Source of the DNA: Beijerinckiaceae bacterium
GTDB taxonomy: Bacteria > Pseudomonadota > Alphaproteobacteria > Rhizobiales > Beijerinckiaceae
NCBI GenBank assembly: GCA_019745195.1
Contig: JAIETL010000010.1
Coordinates: forward strand, 39,470 to 103,469
DNA length: 64,000 nucleotides
Reading direction: 5' to 3'
The translations under genes and the position numbers were made by a program. The notes under the pieces were generated by a model that made no database searches, was not told where the DNA came from, and was given only the letters and a program-made list of their open reading frames with translations. Below are positions 42,661 through 51,735 of this stretch, in pieces (the first letter of the stretch is position 1; every line of letters starts with the position of its first letter).

Positions 42661-43485
42661 TCAGCGCACGCCGAAAATCCACCCTTCGCCGGCGGGCGGC
42701 TTTTCGGGCAATACGAAACAATCCGCGTTTGCAGACAGACGACGCAGCGCTGCGGACGAGATCAGCGCGTCGCCCTCGTCCTCTGTACTCGGTGGTTCAA
42801 CGACGGGATCGCTATCGAACGCCGCAAGCGCCCGATTTAGGTTAGCGTGAACCTTCATGGCCGGCGGTACCCCATGCAAAAGTGGGAAGAGTCTAGGAAA
42901 AATCTCGACGATGACACTGCGTTGCATGGAGATGGGAGAGAACGGCCAGATCGACAGGTGCGCAGCACCCTGTACAGCCAGCGTCCCGAGCATACGCATG
43001 CCAGAGATGGAGGAGGGCCCGACCTGCGCCGCACCAATCGCGTTGAACACTGTCTGAGGGGTTGCGCCTTTCGTCAGCGCTGCCCGAATCTCGGTGGCCC
43101 TATGCGCCTTCGCCCGATACCGGGCACCTTTGTGTTTAGGCGAGTTGATAAAATCAGCGTGCTCAGCTGCGGGGGTATGGAAGAAGCGCCCGCCATAGAA
43201 GTTCGCGTCTGCCGCGCAGTGCGCCTCGACATAGGCCCAGTCGAAAGGCCCGTGCTCGGCCGGGAACCCAAAAGCAAAATCGAGACCGACGAGACAACGC
43301 TCTCGGGCACACCGTTCTAGAATAAGATGCATGACCGCGGTTCTCGACCAGCGCCCGTCTCTCCCGGGGCCGGCGACGAGAGCCGGGGCTTGTCGGCCTG
43401 GCTGGACCTCCGCGACCTTTATCCCCTTCTGAAACGAGCTCTTGTCGCCCGACCAGTCGATGCCGATGAACCGGCTAAATGTCAT
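42661..43485 (-). CDS. DUF429-like protein (RNase H-like fold), unknown
   Basis: The 274-residue product starts MTFSRFIGIDWSGDKSSFQK. Conserved acidic positions fit an RNase H-like/DUF429 arrangement: Asp10 in GIDWSG, LVGLDFAFGFP in a later strand and EDEGDALISSAALRR in the last helix. Other stretches are AAQVGPSSISGMRMLG and VIVEIFPRLFPLL. The predicted activity, if any, is nucleic-acid or nucleotide processing. The start overlaps the rarA stop (ATGA), so translation depends on rarA. Family assignment is by residue pattern only. Confidence 0.65.
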   Translation of the reverse strand: MTFSRFIGIDWSGDKSSFQKGIKVAEVQPGRQAPALVAGPGRDGRWSRTAVMHLILERCARERCLVGLDFAFGFPAEHGPFDWAYVEAHCAADANFYGGRFFHTPAAEHADFINSPKHKGARYRAKAHRATEIRAALTKGATPQTVFNAIGAAQVGPSSISGMRMLGTLAVQGAAHLSIWPFSPISMQRSVIVEIFPRLFPLLHGVPPAMKVHANLNRALAAFDSDPVVEPPSTEDEGDALISSAALRRLSANADCFVLPEKPPAGEGWIFGVR

Positions 43486-44792
43486 CTTACCCCCCTCTCC
43501 TCCCGCAACTTCGCCCAATACTCCAGCCGCTTCCTGATCTCGCGCTCGAAGCCGCGCTCCGGCGGGTCGTAGAACACCTGCCGCCCCAGCGCCTCGGGCC
43601 AGTAGTCCTGGCCCGAAAACGCGTCGGGCGCGTCGTGGTCATAGGCGTAGTCCGCGCCGTAGCCCTCCTCCTTCATCAACTTCGTCGGGGCGTTCAGGAT
43701 GGTCTTGGGCGGGGTCAGCGAGCCGCGCTCCTTCGCCACGCGCCGCGCCGCCTTGTAAGCGGTGTAGGCGGCGTTCGATTTCGGCGCGGTCGCGAGGTAG
43801 ATCACCGTGTTCGCGAGCGCGAGTTCGCCCTCCGGCGTGCCGAGCTGCTCGTAGGTTTCCGCCGCCGCCCGTGCATGCACCAGCGCGTGCGGGTCGGCGA
43901 GCCCGATATCCTCCACCGCCATCCGCACCAGCCGCCGCGCCAGAAAGCGCGGGTCCTCGCCAGCGTCGAGCATGCGGGCAAAATAGTAGAGCGCCGCATC
44001 GGGGTCGGAGCCCCGGATCGTCTTGTGGAGCGCCGAGATGAGGTTGTAGTGCCCGTCCTGCGCCTTGTCGTAGATCGGCGCGCGGCGCTGGATCACCTCG
44101 CTCAAGCCCGCCTCGTCGAAGATTTCGCCCGGCTTGGCCGCGCGCCAGATCTCCTCGGCGAGCGTCAGCATGGCGCGCCCATCGCCGTCGGCAAAGCGCG
44201 CGAGCTGCAGGCGCGCCTCCGGCGTCAGCGGCAGCTCGCGGTTTTCCAGCAGTTCGGCCCGGCCCAGCAAAAACAGCAGCGAGCCCTCGTCCAGCGCCTT
44301 GAAGGTCAAGACGCGGGCGCGCGAGAGCAATGCGGCATTGAGGGCGAAGGACGGGTTCTCGGTCGTCGCGCCAACGAGCGTGATCGTGCCGTCCTCCATC
44401 ACCGGCAGAAAGGCGTCCTGCTGGGCCCGGTTAAAGCGGTGGATTTCGTCGACGAAAAGCAAGGTGCCCTTGCCGCCAAGCCTGCGGCCCCGCGCCTGCT
44501 CGAAGACTTTCTTCAGATCGGCGACGCCCGAAAAGATCGCGGAGATCTGCTCGAAGCCGAGATCGACCTGCCCCGCCAGCAGCCGCGCCACGGTGGTCTT
44601 GCCGGTGCCGGGCGGTCCCCAGAAAATCAGGCTGCCGAGCGAGCCCGAGGCAACGAGCCGGGTCAGCGCGCCGTCCGGCCCGGTCAGGTGCTCCTGCCCG
44701 GCGACCTCCGCCAGTGTCGTCGGCCGCAGGCGGTCAGCGAGCGGGCGTGGGCCGGATTTGTCGAGGCCCGAAGCGGAGAAGAGGTCGGTCAT
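43482..44792 (-). CDS. rarA: Replication-associated recombination protein A (AAA ATPase)
   Basis: The 436-residue RarA/MgsA acts at stalled forks and single-stranded gaps and is related to clamp loaders. Walker A is FWGPPGTGKTTVARLL (residues 58-67 core). Walker B is LLFVDEIHRF (111-118), sensor 1 is GATTENPSFALN and sensor 2 is LARFADGDGRAMLTL. The C-terminal tetramerisation region contains SALHKTIRGSDPDAALYYFA and KGYGADYAYDHDAP-like GYGADYAYDHDAP. Length is typical. It overlaps the DUF429-like gene by 4 nt. A palindromic repeat lies directly upstream. Confidence 0.95.
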   Translation of the reverse strand: MTDLFSASGLDKSGPRPLADRLRPTTLAEVAGQEHLTGPDGALTRLVASGSLGSLIFWGPPGTGKTTVARLLAGQVDLGFEQISAIFSGVADLKKVFEQARGRRLGGKGTLLFVDEIHRFNRAQQDAFLPVMEDGTITLVGATTENPSFALNAALLSRARVLTFKALDEGSLLFLLGRAELLENRELPLTPEARLQLARFADGDGRAMLTLAEEIWRAAKPGEIFDEAGLSEVIQRRAPIYDKAQDGHYNLISALHKTIRGSDPDAALYYFARMLDAGEDPRFLARRLVRMAVEDIGLADPHALVHARAAAETYEQLGTPEGELALANTVIYLATAPKSNAAYTAYKAARRVAKERGSLTPPKTILNAPTKLMKEEGYGADYAYDHDAPDAFSGQDYWPEALGRQVFYDPPERGFEREIRKRLEYWAKLREERGVR

Positions 44793-44805
44793 GGGAGCCT
44801 ACCCT

Positions 44806-44933
44806 GTCATTCCGGGGCTTCGCGCAGCGAAGAACCCGGAACCCACGACCGGGTGAGCGTTTCCGCCGGCGATGGCGACGGATCGCCCCGTCGTGGGTTC
44901 CGGGTTCGGGCCTTCCGCCCGCCCCGGAATGAC
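44806..44933. repeat. Dispersed palindromic element, family C
   Basis: A 128-bp inverted repeat. The left arm begins GTCATTCCGGGGC and ends AACCCGGAACCCACGAC; the right arm is the complement, ending GCCCCGGAATGAC. It lies between rarA (5' side) and the 3' end of the htrA gene. Its ends share GTCAT(T/C)CC with family B. Confidence 0.85.
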
Positions 44934-44944
44934 AAAGGAGGTTC

Positions 44945-46378
44945 TCACCCGGGAAAGACCGAGGTCACGCTCTGGCCGGCACGCGAGATCGTCACCTCCC
45001 ATTGCCGCTTGCGGTCCTTCAGCGCCGTATCGAGTTCGCGCGTCGTCGCCATGCGGTCGCCGTTGATCGCCTGGATGATGTCGCCCTTCTGGAAGCCGAC
45101 GCGGGCGGCCGTACTGCCCTCCTCGACCTCGGCGACGACGACCCCCTCGCTGACGGTGTCGATCGAAAGCTCCTCGGCAACGGCGGGCGACAGGTTCAGC
45201 GCCGTGATGCCGGCCAGCGGCGAGCGGCTGGAGAGCAGGACGGGGTCGCGCGGGCGCGTCTCGGGCGCGGGGCCGAGCTTGACCGGCACGACGATGCGCC
45301 GGCCGCCCCGCAGCACGCTGAGCGAAGCTACGCCGCCCAGCGGACGCGTCGCGAAGCGGTAGCCGAACGCCTCCGGATCATCGACAGCGACGCCATCGAC
45401 CGCAAGGATCACGTCCGAGCGGCGCAGGCCCGCTTCCGAGGCCGGTCCTTTCTCCACGACGCTGGCGACGACGGAGCCCGCCGGCCGGTCGAGCCCGAGC
45501 CCGTCGGCGACGTCGGCGGTCAGCACCTGCAGCCTTGCGCCAAACCAGGGGCGACGCACTGTCGTTGCGCCGGATTTCGCGCTTTCGACCACGACCTTGA
45601 CCATTGCGGCGGGAATCGCGAAGCCGATGCCATGGCTGCCGCCCGAGCGCGAGAAGATCGCGGTGTTGATGCCGATCACCCGACCCTGCATATCGACCAG
45701 CGCGCCGCCGGAATTGCCGGGATTGATCGCGGCATCCGTCTGGATGAAGGACTGGGCGTCGCCGACGCCGATCTGCGTGCGCGCCAGCGCAGAGACGATG
45801 CCCTGCGTCACCGTCTGGCCGACGCCGAAGGGATTGCCGATGGCTAGCACCAGATCGCCGATTTCGACCCTGTCGGAATCGCCGAGGTCGATCGGGCTGA
45901 GATCCCTGGCGCCCTTGAGCTTGAGAATGGCGAGATCGGTGCGCGGATCGCGCAGCAGGATCGTCGCCTCCATCTCGCGCTTGTCGGCGAAGGCGACCTT
46001 GACCTCGCTCATGCCCTCGATGACGTGGTTGTTGGTGACGACGAGCCCGGTTGCATCGACCACCACGCCAGACCCCAGCGAGCGCTGCACCCGCTCCTGC
46101 GGCACGCCAAACCCGCGATCGCCGAAGAAGCGGCGGAAGAAGGGATCGTCCATGAAGGGGTTGCGTGGCTGCTTTTCGACGCGCGCGCCATAGACGTTTA
46201 CCACCGCGCCGGCCGTCTGCTTCACCACCGGCGCGAACGACAGCGAGATCTGCTGGCGCGTTTCGGGTGCCTGCTTCGCCTGGCCGAGCGCGGAGCCCGG
46301 CAGAACAGTCCCGGCCAGCAACGCGGCGAGCATGGCAGCGAGCCCACAGGCCGGGGAAAAAATACGCCGATCGGTCAT
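44945..46378 (-). CDS. DegQ/HtrA-type periplasmic serine protease
   Basis: The 477-residue protease/chaperone has a signal peptide (AAMLAALLAGTVLPGSALGQ). The trypsin-like domain has an intact triad: His118 in VTNNHVIEGM, Asp148 in RTDLAILKL and Ser223 in NPGNSGGALV. Two PDZ domains follow (about 275-370 and 385-475; GFQKGDIIQAINGDRMATT). It degrades or refolds misfolded envelope proteins. AGAGG precedes the ATG at 46378; the frame is open to 46516 without further support. It is divergent from the BLUF gene. Confidence 0.93.
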   Translation of the reverse strand: MTDRRIFSPACGLAAMLAALLAGTVLPGSALGQAKQAPETRQQISLSFAPVVKQTAGAVVNVYGARVEKQPRNPFMDDPFFRRFFGDRGFGVPQERVQRSLGSGVVVDATGLVVTNNHVIEGMSEVKVAFADKREMEATILLRDPRTDLAILKLKGARDLSPIDLGDSDRVEIGDLVLAIGNPFGVGQTVTQGIVSALARTQIGVGDAQSFIQTDAAINPGNSGGALVDMQGRVIGINTAIFSRSGGSHGIGFAIPAAMVKVVVESAKSGATTVRRPWFGARLQVLTADVADGLGLDRPAGSVVASVVEKGPASEAGLRRSDVILAVDGVAVDDPEAFGYRFATRPLGGVASLSVLRGGRRIVVPVKLGPAPETRPRDPVLLSSRSPLAGITALNLSPAVAEELSIDTVSEGVVVAEVEEGSTAARVGFQKGDIIQAINGDRMATTRELDTALKDRKRQWEVTISRAGQSVTSVFPG

Positions 46379-46533
46379 GCCAAGCCTCTGTCTGAAACAA
46401 AATCGCCCGATTTGCGTTCTTTCATGGTCAATCCATCGGCTCGACACCTGAACCGGCCCTGCCGTGAGCCCCCATTCCGGAACGTGGCCATCCGGCCGGA
46501 CGCTCCTGCAGACCAAAGCCAGAGGAGCAGGCC

Positions 46534-46953
46534 ATGAGCCTGATGAGACTTGTCTATGCCAGCCGCAGCCGCCTCGTCGAGGGGCATCGCGCCGAGGAAC
46601 TCCAGCGGATCGTCACATCGGCAGAACGACTGAACGCTCGCAACCGCATCACCGGCTTCCTGCTTGCGACGCCTGGCGCCTTCGCACAGGTGCTTGAAGG
46701 CGCCCAGATCGACGTCGCCGAAACCTATGGCAGGATCGTGACCGACCTGCGCCATGCCAATATTCGCCTGCTGGTCGAACAGCCCATCGTCGCACGCGGC
46801 TTCGGGCAATGGTCGATGGGGCTGGCCGAGCGCGACGAGACGACGGCCTTCATCTTCGGCCTCTATGGCGTCACGCCGGAAAACGACCTGATCGAGCAAC
46901 CGGTCGATACCCTGCTTGAACTGGCCGGTGAACTAGCGCGCGGCCGCGCGTGA
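46534..46953 (+). CDS. Short BLUF-domain blue-light sensor
   Basis: The 139-residue protein is a single BLUF domain with a short helical tail. Key flavin-network residues are present: Tyr8 in RLVYASRSR, Asn in LNARNRITGFLLA, Gln52 in GAFAQVLEGAQ, and the Trp/Met pair in GQWSMGLAER (W93, M95). FAD binding and light-induced hydrogen-bond switching are expected; with no output domain, signalling must go through a partner. AGAGGAG lies before the ATG. A weak general-stress (EcfG-like) box, GGAAC-N17-CGCT, lies at 46479-46504. Confidence 0.9.
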   Translation: MSLMRLVYASRSRLVEGHRAEELQRIVTSAERLNARNRITGFLLATPGAFAQVLEGAQIDVAETYGRIVTDLRHANIRLLVEQPIVARGFGQWSMGLAERDETTAFIFGLYGVTPENDLIEQPVDTLLELAGELARGRA

Positions 46954-46966
46954 CGCCGCATCCTGT

Positions 46967-47932
46967 CTATTTCTCCCGAAGCAGCAGCTTGTAGCGCTCG
47001 ATCTCGCCTGGCACCATCGCCGCGACGAAGGCCGGTGCGAGTTCATCTGGGCCGGGCGGAATCGACGACAAATCCTTGAATCGGCTCTTGAGGTTGTCGC
47101 TGGAAAGCGCCGTCCGCAAAGCCTCGTTCAGCCGCGCGACGATCGGCTCCGGCAGGTTCTTGGGGCCAAACAGCGCGTTCCAGCCCTGAGCCTGGAAGGC
47201 CGGCAGGCCGGCCTCCGCCGAGGTCGGCACATCGGGCAGGCTCGGCAGCCGCGCCGGCGTGGCGACGACCAGCGCCTTGACCTTGGCGCCCTGCACCGCC
47301 CCCGACAGCGAGGTTGCCGCATCGCAGACGCCGTCGATCTGCCCGCCCATCAGGTCGTTCAGCGCCGGCCCCGCCCCGCGATAGCTGACGAGCGCAACAT
47401 CGACGCCCGCAGCCTTGATGAAGTTCCGGCAGATCAGATAGTTCGAAGAGCCGACGCCGGCATGGCCGAGGCTGACCTTGCCGGGATTGGCCTTGGCGTA
47501 GGCGACGAATTCCATCAGCGTCTTCGCCGGGAAATCGAGCTTCAGCGCGATCATGGGCGAGGTTTTCGCGACGAGTCCGATCGGCGTGAAATCGGCGTTG
47601 GTGTATTTCAGGTCGGGATAGATCGAATAGGACGCGGCATTGGTGCCGCTGTTGCCGATGACGATGGTGTAGCCGTCGGGCTCGGCCCGCGAGGCGCGCG
47701 TCAGCGCGGTCGCGCCGCCCGCCCCGCCCATGTTCTCCATCACGATCCGCTGGCCGAGCACGCGCTCCATCTCGGCCCCGACGAGACGCGCGATCACGTC
47801 CGACGAGCCGCCGGCCGCGAAGGGCACGATCATGGTGATCGGCTTGGAGGGGTACTTGTCCTGTGCGGCGGCGGGCGCCAGCGCGCCGACTACGAAAGCA
47901 GCGCCAACTGCCGCGATCAGTGAAATTCTCAT
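46967..47932 (-). CDS. Bug/TctC-family tripartite tricarboxylate solute-binding protein
   Basis: The 321-residue periplasmic protein has a signal peptide (SLIAAVGAAFVVGALAPAAA) and the Bug pattern: YPSKPITMIVPFAAGGSSDV, MENMGGAGGATALTRASRAE, DGYTIVIGNSGTNAASYSIY, and VSYRGAGPALNDLMGGQIDG. Bug proteins bind small carboxylates or related ligands; most are orphan, and no TctA/TctB membrane genes occur here. GGGAGG lies 8 nt before ATG at 47932. The gene runs in the same direction as, and just after, the ribosomal operon terminator. Confidence 0.9.
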   Translation of the reverse strand: MRISLIAAVGAAFVVGALAPAAAQDKYPSKPITMIVPFAAGGSSDVIARLVGAEMERVLGQRIVMENMGGAGGATALTRASRAEPDGYTIVIGNSGTNAASYSIYPDLKYTNADFTPIGLVAKTSPMIALKLDFPAKTLMEFVAYAKANPGKVSLGHAGVGSSNYLICRNFIKAAGVDVALVSYRGAGPALNDLMGGQIDGVCDAATSLSGAVQGAKVKALVVATPARLPSLPDVPTSAEAGLPAFQAQGWNALFGPKNLPEPIVARLNEALRTALSSDNLKSRFKDLSSIPPGPDELAPAFVAAMVPGEIERYKLLLREK

Positions 47933-48024
47933 CTTGTTATCCTCCCAGCCACGATCTCTGCCGCAAGCGTCGTTCAGCCTAGTCGCGAATGCAGCGGCGG
48001 CCAATGCCGTCTGGCAACTGCGAC

Positions 48025-48055
48025 GAAAAAGGGCGGCCCGAAGGCCGCCCTCAAA
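48025..48055 (-). terminator. Rho-independent terminator after rplQ
   Basis: On the minus strand, stem GGGCGGCC / GGCCGCCC with TTCG loop (48050-48031) is followed by TTTTTC. It lies 28 nt past the rplQ stop and ends the S10-spc-alpha transcript. Confidence 0.92.
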
Positions 48056-48077
48056 ACATTCAGCGCCGAGCCTAAAC

Positions 48078-48494
48078 TCAGGCCGCCTCGTCGTCCGCCG
48101 TGAAGACCGGCCCGGAATCCTGACCCTTTGCATCGACATCGCGATCGACGAACTCGATCACGGCCAGCGGTGCGTTGTCGCCGAAGCGGAAGCCCGCCTT
48201 CATGATACGCAGATAGCCGCCATTGCGCTCCTTGTAACGCGGACCCAGCGTCGCGAAGAGCTTGCCGACGAGCGCGACATCCTTGATCTGCGCGATCGCC
48301 TGGCGGCGGGCATGCAGGTCGCCGCGCTTTGCGAGCGTCACCAGCTTCTCGACGACCGGACGGAGGTCCTTCGCTTTGGGCAGCGTGGTGGTGATCTGCT
48401 CATGCTTGATCAGGGCCTGGGACATATTGGCGAACATCGCCTTGCGATGCTCAGCCGAACGGTTGAAACGACGACCGCGAAAACCGTGACGCAT
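48078..48494 (-). CDS. rplQ: 50S ribosomal protein L17
   Basis: The 138-residue L17 opens [20 protein letters not shown], has [20 protein letters not shown], and carries a short acidic tail beyond the core, common in alphaproteobacteria. It contacts 23S rRNA near the exit tunnel. It is the last gene of the operon, separated from rpoA by 126 bp that contains a perfect hairpin. Confidence 0.97.
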   Translation of the reverse strand: MRHGFRGRRFNRSAEHRKAMFANMSQALIKHEQITTTLPKAKDLRPVVEKLVTLAKRGDLHARRQAIAQIKDVALVGKLFATLGPRYKERNGGYLRIMKAGFRFGDNAPLAVIEFVDRDVDAKGQDSGPVFTADDEAA

Positions 48495-48566
48495 TTTGGC
48501 TCTCCATTGATTTTACGGTCGCCGTGCCACGGTACGACCGTTCGTTGTGATAGGGGCAGTCGGGAG

Positions 48567-48615
48567 TAGGCAGTCGGCAGTCGGGCCGGCAGTGTTCACG
48601 ACTGCCGACTGCCTA
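48567..48615 (-). other. Perfect hairpin between rpoA and rplQ
   Basis: Arms TAGGCAGTCGGCAGTCG (48567-48583) and its exact complement (48599-48615) flank a 15-nt loop. No T-tract follows in either direction, so RNA processing or stabilisation is more likely than termination. Confidence 0.7.
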
Positions 48616-48620
48616 TTGCC

Positions 48621-49637
48621 TCAATAGTGTTCCTCGAAGCGCTTCGCGAGCTCTTCGATGTTCTCCGGCGGCCAGCCCGTCACGTCCATGCCGAGATGGA
48701 GGCCCATGGTGGCGAGCACTTCCTTGATCTCGTTCAGCGACTTGCGGCCGAAGTTCGGGGTGCGCAGCATCTCGCCCTCCGACTTCTGGATCAGGTCGCC
48801 GATATAGACGATGTTGTCGTTCTTCAGGCAGTTCGCCGAGCGCACCGAAAGCTCGAGCTCGTCGACCTTCTTGAGCAGCGCCGGGTTGAAAGGCAGCTGC
48901 GGCGCGGTCGAGACGGCTTCTTCCTTGCGCGGCTCCTCGAAGGTGATGAACACCGCGAGCTGGTCCTGCAGGATGCGGGCGGCAAGCGCCAGCGCGTCCT
49001 CAGGCGAAACCGAGCCGTTGGTCTCGATCTGGAGCGTGAGCATGTCGCGGTCGAGATTCTGGCCCTCGCGGGTGTTCTCGACGCGGTAGGACACCTTCTT
49101 GACCGGCGAATACAGGCTGTCGACCGGGATCAGGCCGATCGGCGCGTCTTCCGGACGGTTCTGCTCGGAGGGGACATAGCCCTTGCCGGTGTTGACGGTG
49201 AACTCCATGCGGATCTCGGAGCCTTCGTCCAGCGTGCAGAGCACGAGGTCGGGGTTCAGGATCGAGACGTCGCCGATGGTGTTGATGTCGCCGGCCGTGA
49301 CAGTGCCCGGCCCAGTCTTGCGCAGGGTCATGCGCTTGGGGCCGTCGCCCTGCATCTTCACCGCGATCGCCTTGATGTTGAGGACGATGTCGGTGACGTC
49401 CTCGCGCACGCCGGGGATCGAGGAGAATTCATGCAGCACGCCGTCGATCTGCACGGCGGTGACGGCCGCGCCCTGCAGCGAGGAGAGCAGCACGCGGCGC
49501 AGCGCGTTGCCAAGCGTCATGCCGAAGCCGCGCTCCAGCGGGCGCGCGACGACGGTCGCCTGACGCTTGGGGTCGTCGCCGACCTTGATTTCGAGCTTGT
49601 TGGGCTTTGACAGATCCTGCCAGTTCTTGCTGATCAC
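48621..49637 (-). CDS. rpoA: RNA polymerase alpha subunit
   Basis: The 338-residue subunit has the N-terminal dimerisation domain ([20 protein letters not shown]) and the C-terminal promoter-contacting domain ([40 protein letters not shown]). It starts with GTG at 49637, preceded by AGGAGT; the product begins [17 protein letters not shown]. It assembles core polymerase and contacts UP elements and activators. It is placed between rpsK and rplQ as in other alphaproteobacteria. Confidence 0.98.
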   Translation of the reverse strand: MISKNWQDLSKPNKLEIKVGDDPKRQATVVARPLERGFGMTLGNALRRVLLSSLQGAAVTAVQIDGVLHEFSSIPGVREDVTDIVLNIKAIAVKMQGDGPKRMTLRKTGPGTVTAGDINTIGDVSILNPDLVLCTLDEGSEIRMEFTVNTGKGYVPSEQNRPEDAPIGLIPVDSLYSPVKKVSYRVENTREGQNLDRDMLTLQIETNGSVSPEDALALAARILQDQLAVFITFEEPRKEEAVSTAPQLPFNPALLKKVDELELSVRSANCLKNDNIVYIGDLIQKSEGEMLRTPNFGRKSLNEIKEVLATMGLHLGMDVTGWPPENIEELAKRFEEHY

Positions 49638-49671
49638 GGCCGCACTCCTGGTGCTTCAAATTCAATGGCGG

Positions 49672-49701
49672 CGGCGGGCCGCCCCGGACAGGCGCCCGCC
49701 G
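49672..49701 (-). other. Hairpin between rpsK and rpoA
   Basis: An 8-bp inverted repeat CGGCGGGC / GCCCGCCG with a 14-nt GC-rich loop occupies the 94-bp rpsK-rpoA spacer. No T-tract is present. Confidence 0.45.
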
Positions 49702-49731
49702 GTGCGGACGCCTCGATATCAATCGCGAAGA

Positions 49732-50121
49732 TCAGACGCGGCGGCGCTTGCGCGGCCGGCAGCCATTATGCGGGATCGGCGTCACGTCGCGGATCGAGGT
49801 CACGGTGAAGCCGGCCGCCTGAAGGGCGCGCAGGGCCGATTCGCGGCCCGAACCCGGACCCGTCACTTCCACTTCCAGCGTACGCATGCCGTGCTCGGCG
49901 GCCTTGCGGGCGGCGTCCTCGGCCGCGACCTGCGCGGCGTACGGGGTCGATTTGCGCGAACCCTTGAAGCCCATCGTGCCGGCGGACGACCACGAGATCG
50001 TGTTGCCCTGCGCGTCGGTGATGGTGATCATGGTGTTGTTGAACGAGGCGTTCACATGGGCGACGCCTGAGACGATGTTCTTGCGTTCGCGGCGACGAAC
50101 GCGTTGTGCTTCCTTGGCCAT
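49732..50121 (-). CDS. rpsK: 30S ribosomal protein S11
   Basis: The 129-residue S11 has [20 protein letters not shown], a [17 protein letters not shown] core and the C-terminal [17 protein letters not shown]. It lines the mRNA exit site on the 30S platform. It is separated from rpsM by a 126-bp spacer with an imperfect hairpin. Confidence 0.98.
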   Translation of the reverse strand: MAKEAQRVRRRERKNIVSGVAHVNASFNNTMITITDAQGNTISWSSAGTMGFKGSRKSTPYAAQVAAEDAARKAAEHGMRTLEVEVTGPGSGRESALRALQAAGFTVTSIRDVTPIPHNGCRPRKRRRV

Positions 50122-50176
50122 AGGTCTTTCATCCTTCGAGCGCGCCCGTGATGCCAGGCGCTGGGGAGTAGATAAA

Positions 50177-50241
50177 GGCAGCCGGCAATCGGCAATCGGC
50201 AGTCGGCCTTTACGACTGCCTACTGCCCACTGCCTACTGCC
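50177..50241 (-). other. Imperfect hairpin between rpsM and rpsK
   Basis: GGCAGCCGGCAATCGGCAAT followed by CGGCAGTCG pairs imperfectly with CGACTGCC-TACTGCC repeats, 29-nt arms and a 7-nt loop. The sequence is built from the same GGCA(G/A)TCGGC unit as the hairpin at 48567-48615. Confidence 0.6.
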
Positions 50242-50247
50242 CGAAAA

Positions 50248-50616
50248 TCACTTCTTCTTGCCGGCGATCGGCTTGGACTTGCCCTTGCGGGTGCGGGCGT
50301 TGGTGTGCGTGCGCTGGCCGCGGACGGGCAGCGAGCGGCGATGGCGCAGTCCGCGATAGCACCCAAGATCCATCAGGCGCTTGATGTTCATCGAGACCTC
50401 GCGGCGCAGATCGCCCTCGACCAGATAGTCGCGGTCGATCGTCTCGCGGATCTGCAGCACTTCGGCGTCGGTCAACTGGTTGACCCGGCGCTCGGCGGCG
50501 ATACCGACCTTGGAGCAGATTTCCTCGGCCTTGGCCGCGCCGATGCCGTGGATATACTGCAGGCCGATGACGACGCGCTTGCCGGTGGGAATGTTGACGC
50601 CTGCGATGCGGGCCAT
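50248..50616 (-). CDS. rpsM: 30S ribosomal protein S13
   Basis: The 122-residue S13 starts [20 protein letters not shown] at ATG 50616. It has [19 protein letters not shown] (helix-two-turn-helix region) and a basic tail [18 protein letters not shown] reaching the P-site tRNA. It follows a candidate promoter, because an unrelated transporter gene separates it from adk. Confidence 0.98.
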   Translation of the reverse strand: MARIAGVNIPTGKRVVIGLQYIHGIGAAKAEEICSKVGIAAERRVNQLTDAEVLQIRETIDRDYLVEGDLRREVSMNIKRLMDLGCYRGLRHRRSLPVRGQRTHTNARTRKGKSKPIAGKKK

Positions 50617-50791
50617 GGTCTCGTCTCTCCATGTCGGCCGCGACGCCCGATGGCGGCTGCGGCGGTGAAAGATGCCCCGCGCCGGTGGAGGCCGGCCCTT
50701 GCGGTGCGTTGAGCCGGGACCACGCGAGAATGCGACGTCGTTCCTTCTTGCGAAGGCAACGGCATCGCTCACATGAAACCGGATGAGGCGT

Positions 50792-50820
50792 CGCATAGTC
50801 AGTTGCGCGGCCTGAGTCAA
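50792..50820 (-). promoter_or_regulatory. Candidate promoter of the rpsM-rpsK-rpoA-rplQ segment
   Basis: On the minus strand TTGACT (50820-50815) and TATGCG (50797-50792) are exactly 17 nt apart, about 176 bp upstream of rpsM and just past the transporter stop. It would restore transcription of the alpha operon downstream of the inserted gene. Confidence 0.5.
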
Positions 50821-50850
50821 CCCTGCGTCTTTCGACGACGACCGACTGGA

Positions 50851-51735
50851 TCAGGCTCCCTGCGGAGAGCCGCGACGCCGCAGCACCAGCACGCCGAACA
50901 GCACGCCCGTAATGTACATCGAGATGGAGTAAAGTGCCGCCGGCAGGCCGATCGCGACGCTGCCCAGAACCGACAGCGCGATGTAGATCGCCAGCGTCGA
51001 GTTGTGGATGCCGATCTCGTAGCTGATCGCGATCGCGATCGGCCGGTCGAGCCCCGCCGCCCGCGCCAAGTAGAAGCCCGATCCCAGGCTGATCAGGTTG
51101 AAGAGGACCACGGCCGGCCCAAGCGATGCCAGGCTTCCGAGCAGCAGCTTACGCTCCTGCACGATGGCGACGAGCGCGAACACGGCCAGAACCGCGATGC
51201 TGAACAGCTTGAACGGCTTCTCGGCGCGCATCGCGAAATCCGGCCGGCGCGCCGCGACGATCATGCCGAGACCGACCGGAATCAGCACGACCGCGACGAC
51301 CTGCAGCACCTTGCCGAACTGCAGCGGCACCACCGGCAAGGCTCCCGGCCCCGCCGGCGCGAACTGGCCGATCGCGAGATTGGCGACCAGCGGCATGCTG
51401 ACGATCGACAGGACGGTCGTGATCGCGGTCAGCGACACATTCATCGCGACATTGCCGCCGAAGAGATGGCTGAACAGGTTGGCCGAGACGCCGCCCGGAG
51501 AAGCTGCGAGGATCAGGAGCCCGACGGCATAGGCCGGCGACAGGCCAAACAGCACGACAACGCCGAGGCAGACGACCGGCAGCACAACGAGTTGCAGCAC
51601 GAGCGCCAGCGTCAGAGCGGCGGGATGGCCGAGGACGCGCGTGAAATCGTCGATGCGCAGAGACAGGCCGAGACCGAGCATGACCAGCGCCAGCGCGATC
51701 AGAAGCATCGTCGGCAAAATGTCCAGAAAGGTCAC
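50851..51735 (-). CDS. Bile acid:sodium symporter (BASS) family transporter
   Basis: The 294-residue membrane protein has about nine hydrophobic helices and BASS/SBF motifs: ILPTMLLIALALVMLGLGLS, GLLILAASPGGVSANLFSHL (the unwound substrate-site helix) and AIAISYEIGIHNSTLAIYIA. BASS proteins move organic anions with Na+; here the ligand is unknown. Start GTG at 51735 follows GGAGGG by about 8 nt; the ATG at 51834 gives an unconserved leader. It is embedded between adk and rpsM of the ribosomal superoperon, with spacers of 259 and 234 bp. Confidence 0.88.
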   Translation of the reverse strand: MTFLDILPTMLLIALALVMLGLGLSLRIDDFTRVLGHPAALTLALVLQLVVLPVVCLGVVVLFGLSPAYAVGLLILAASPGGVSANLFSHLFGGNVAMNVSLTAITTVLSIVSMPLVANLAIGQFAPAGPGALPVVPLQFGKVLQVVAVVLIPVGLGMIVAARRPDFAMRAEKPFKLFSIAVLAVFALVAIVQERKLLLGSLASLGPAVVLFNLISLGSGFYLARAAGLDRPIAIAISYEIGIHNSTLAIYIALSVLGSVAIGLPAALYSISMYITGVLFGVLVLRRRGSPQGA

